Positions 5,137 to 5,321 of a DNA stretch of 5,321 nucleotides are shown here, piece by piece. Every line of letters begins with the position of its first letter. Position 1 is the stretch's first letter. Source of the DNA: an uncultured Collinsella sp. (GTDB lineage: Bacteria; Actinomycetota; Coriobacteriia; Coriobacteriales; Coriobacteriaceae). Where the stretch lies: the NCBI GenBank assembly GCA_934654795.1, contig CAKUGT010000045.1, positions 1 to 5,321 on the forward strand, given 5' to 3'. A model generated the notes under the pieces. It saw only the letters and a list, made by a program, of their open reading frames with translations, had not been told where the DNA came from and ran no database searches. The position numbers and the translations under genes were made by a program.

Positions 5137-5164
5137 GCCTCCGGCAACGGGGGCTTTTCTTTTA
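5137..5164 (+). terminator. Duplicated terminator after the tRNA remnant
   Basis: The sequence is identical to the terminator at 4946-4973, with a seven-pair stem, GCAA loop and TTTTCTTTTA tail. With no intact gene directly upstream, it would only stop read-through from copy 1. Confidence 0.88.
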
Positions 5165-5246
5165 TTCCGCCACCGCATGGATCCGAACCTCGGTCGAGGC
5201 GCGAGCGTCTTAATCATCACTTCGTAAAATTTTTCCAAATTGTCGC

Positions 5247-5275
5247 TTGACCCATCGAGGGGTCACGTGCATAAT
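5247..5275 (+). promoter_or_regulatory. Promoter of the second tRNA, with an internal dyad
   Basis: TTGACC (5247-5252) and CATAAT (5270-5275) are good -35 and -10 hexamers at 17-bp spacing; the -35 is 41 nt before the tRNA as in copy 1. TGACCC (5248-5253) and GGGTCA (5260-5265) form a perfect 6-bp dyad around ATCGAG, overlapping the -35 and spacer. Confidence 0.78.
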
Positions 5276-5287
5276 AATCCGTGCGTT

Positions 5288-5321
5288 GCGGCGTTACCTC
5301 AGCTGGATAGAGGGTCTGACT
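5288..5321 (+). tRNA. tRNA (probably second tRNA-Arg), 5' part, cut by the window end
   Basis: All 34 visible bases are identical to the first 34 of the tRNA-Arg at 4856: acceptor 5' strand, D-arm, 5' anticodon stem and the first two loop bases. The window ends immediately before the anticodon, so ACG is inferred from identity, not seen. Confidence 0.88.

Larger units (their letters stand above)
5104..5208 (+). repeat. Direct repeat, copy 2 (tRNA 3' remnant, terminator and spacer)
   Basis: It matches 4913-5017 at 99 of 105 positions without gaps. After the repeat the two sequences diverge: copy 1 runs into the hairpin block, copy 2 into the promoter region of the next tRNA. Confidence 0.95.

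Noticed and set aside
4913..5208. CRISPR array or phage attachment pair as a firm call
   Set aside because: There are only two long copies with no regular spacers, so it is not CRISPR. No integrase gene is in the window, so an attachment pair remains only a hypothesis.
4811..5238. Open frames of 66-76 codons across the tRNA and repeat region
   Set aside because: They pass through the tRNA, terminators and direct repeats, and share sequence only because the DNA is duplicated. None has a convincing ribosome site.

Overview
The window looks like chromosomal DNA of a high-GC Gram-positive bacterium, most likely a gut Coriobacteriia member close to Collinsella. This is inferred from the strong preference for C- or G-ending codons, the Shine-Dalgarno style, the protein sequences, and a tRNA gene that encodes its own CCA. 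The genus is a judgement from memory, not a search result. Most of the window is ordinary housekeeping DNA.

Layout, left to right. Positions 1-240 are a gene-free leader with a 26-bp perfect palindrome, then a nested dyad ending in six T's; a 23-codon open frame lies across that dyad on the minus strand. Next come a membrane-anchored SPFH/stomatin-like protein (241-1179) and, only 6 nt later, rlmH, the 23S rRNA pseudouridine methyltransferase (1186-1656). After a 73-nt gap lies proC, pyrroline-5-carboxylate reductase (1730-2500). A symmetric nested inverted-repeat element (2499-2660) fills the space between proC and a convergent 57-residue single-pass membrane protein gene on the minus strand (2658-2831). 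That small gene and serS (seryl-tRNA synthetase, 2943-4226) diverge from a 111-bp interval holding three short palindromes. serS ends in a UUCG-loop terminator.

A 125-residue protein of unknown function follows (4400-4777). Its promoter region contains GAAC-N4-GTTC, the core of the Gram-positive/actinobacterial LexA (SOS) box, directly followed by a second palindrome and an extended -10 hexamer. This is the most promising lead in the window.

The right end (4778-5321) is tRNA territory. It holds a complete tRNA-Arg(ACG) with its own promoter and GNRA-loop terminator. Next are an 86-bp GC-rich block with three GNA-triloop mini-hairpins and a second copy of the tRNA 3' end plus terminator without the rest of the tRNA. 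The 5' half of an identical-looking tRNA, with its own promoter, is cut by the window edge. The 105-bp direct repeat that includes the tRNA 3' end records either a tandem-array rearrangement or an old integration at a tRNA site.

Functionally, serS, tRNA-Arg and rlmH serve translation and proC serves proline synthesis. No defence system, CRISPR array, transposase or integrase gene is visible.
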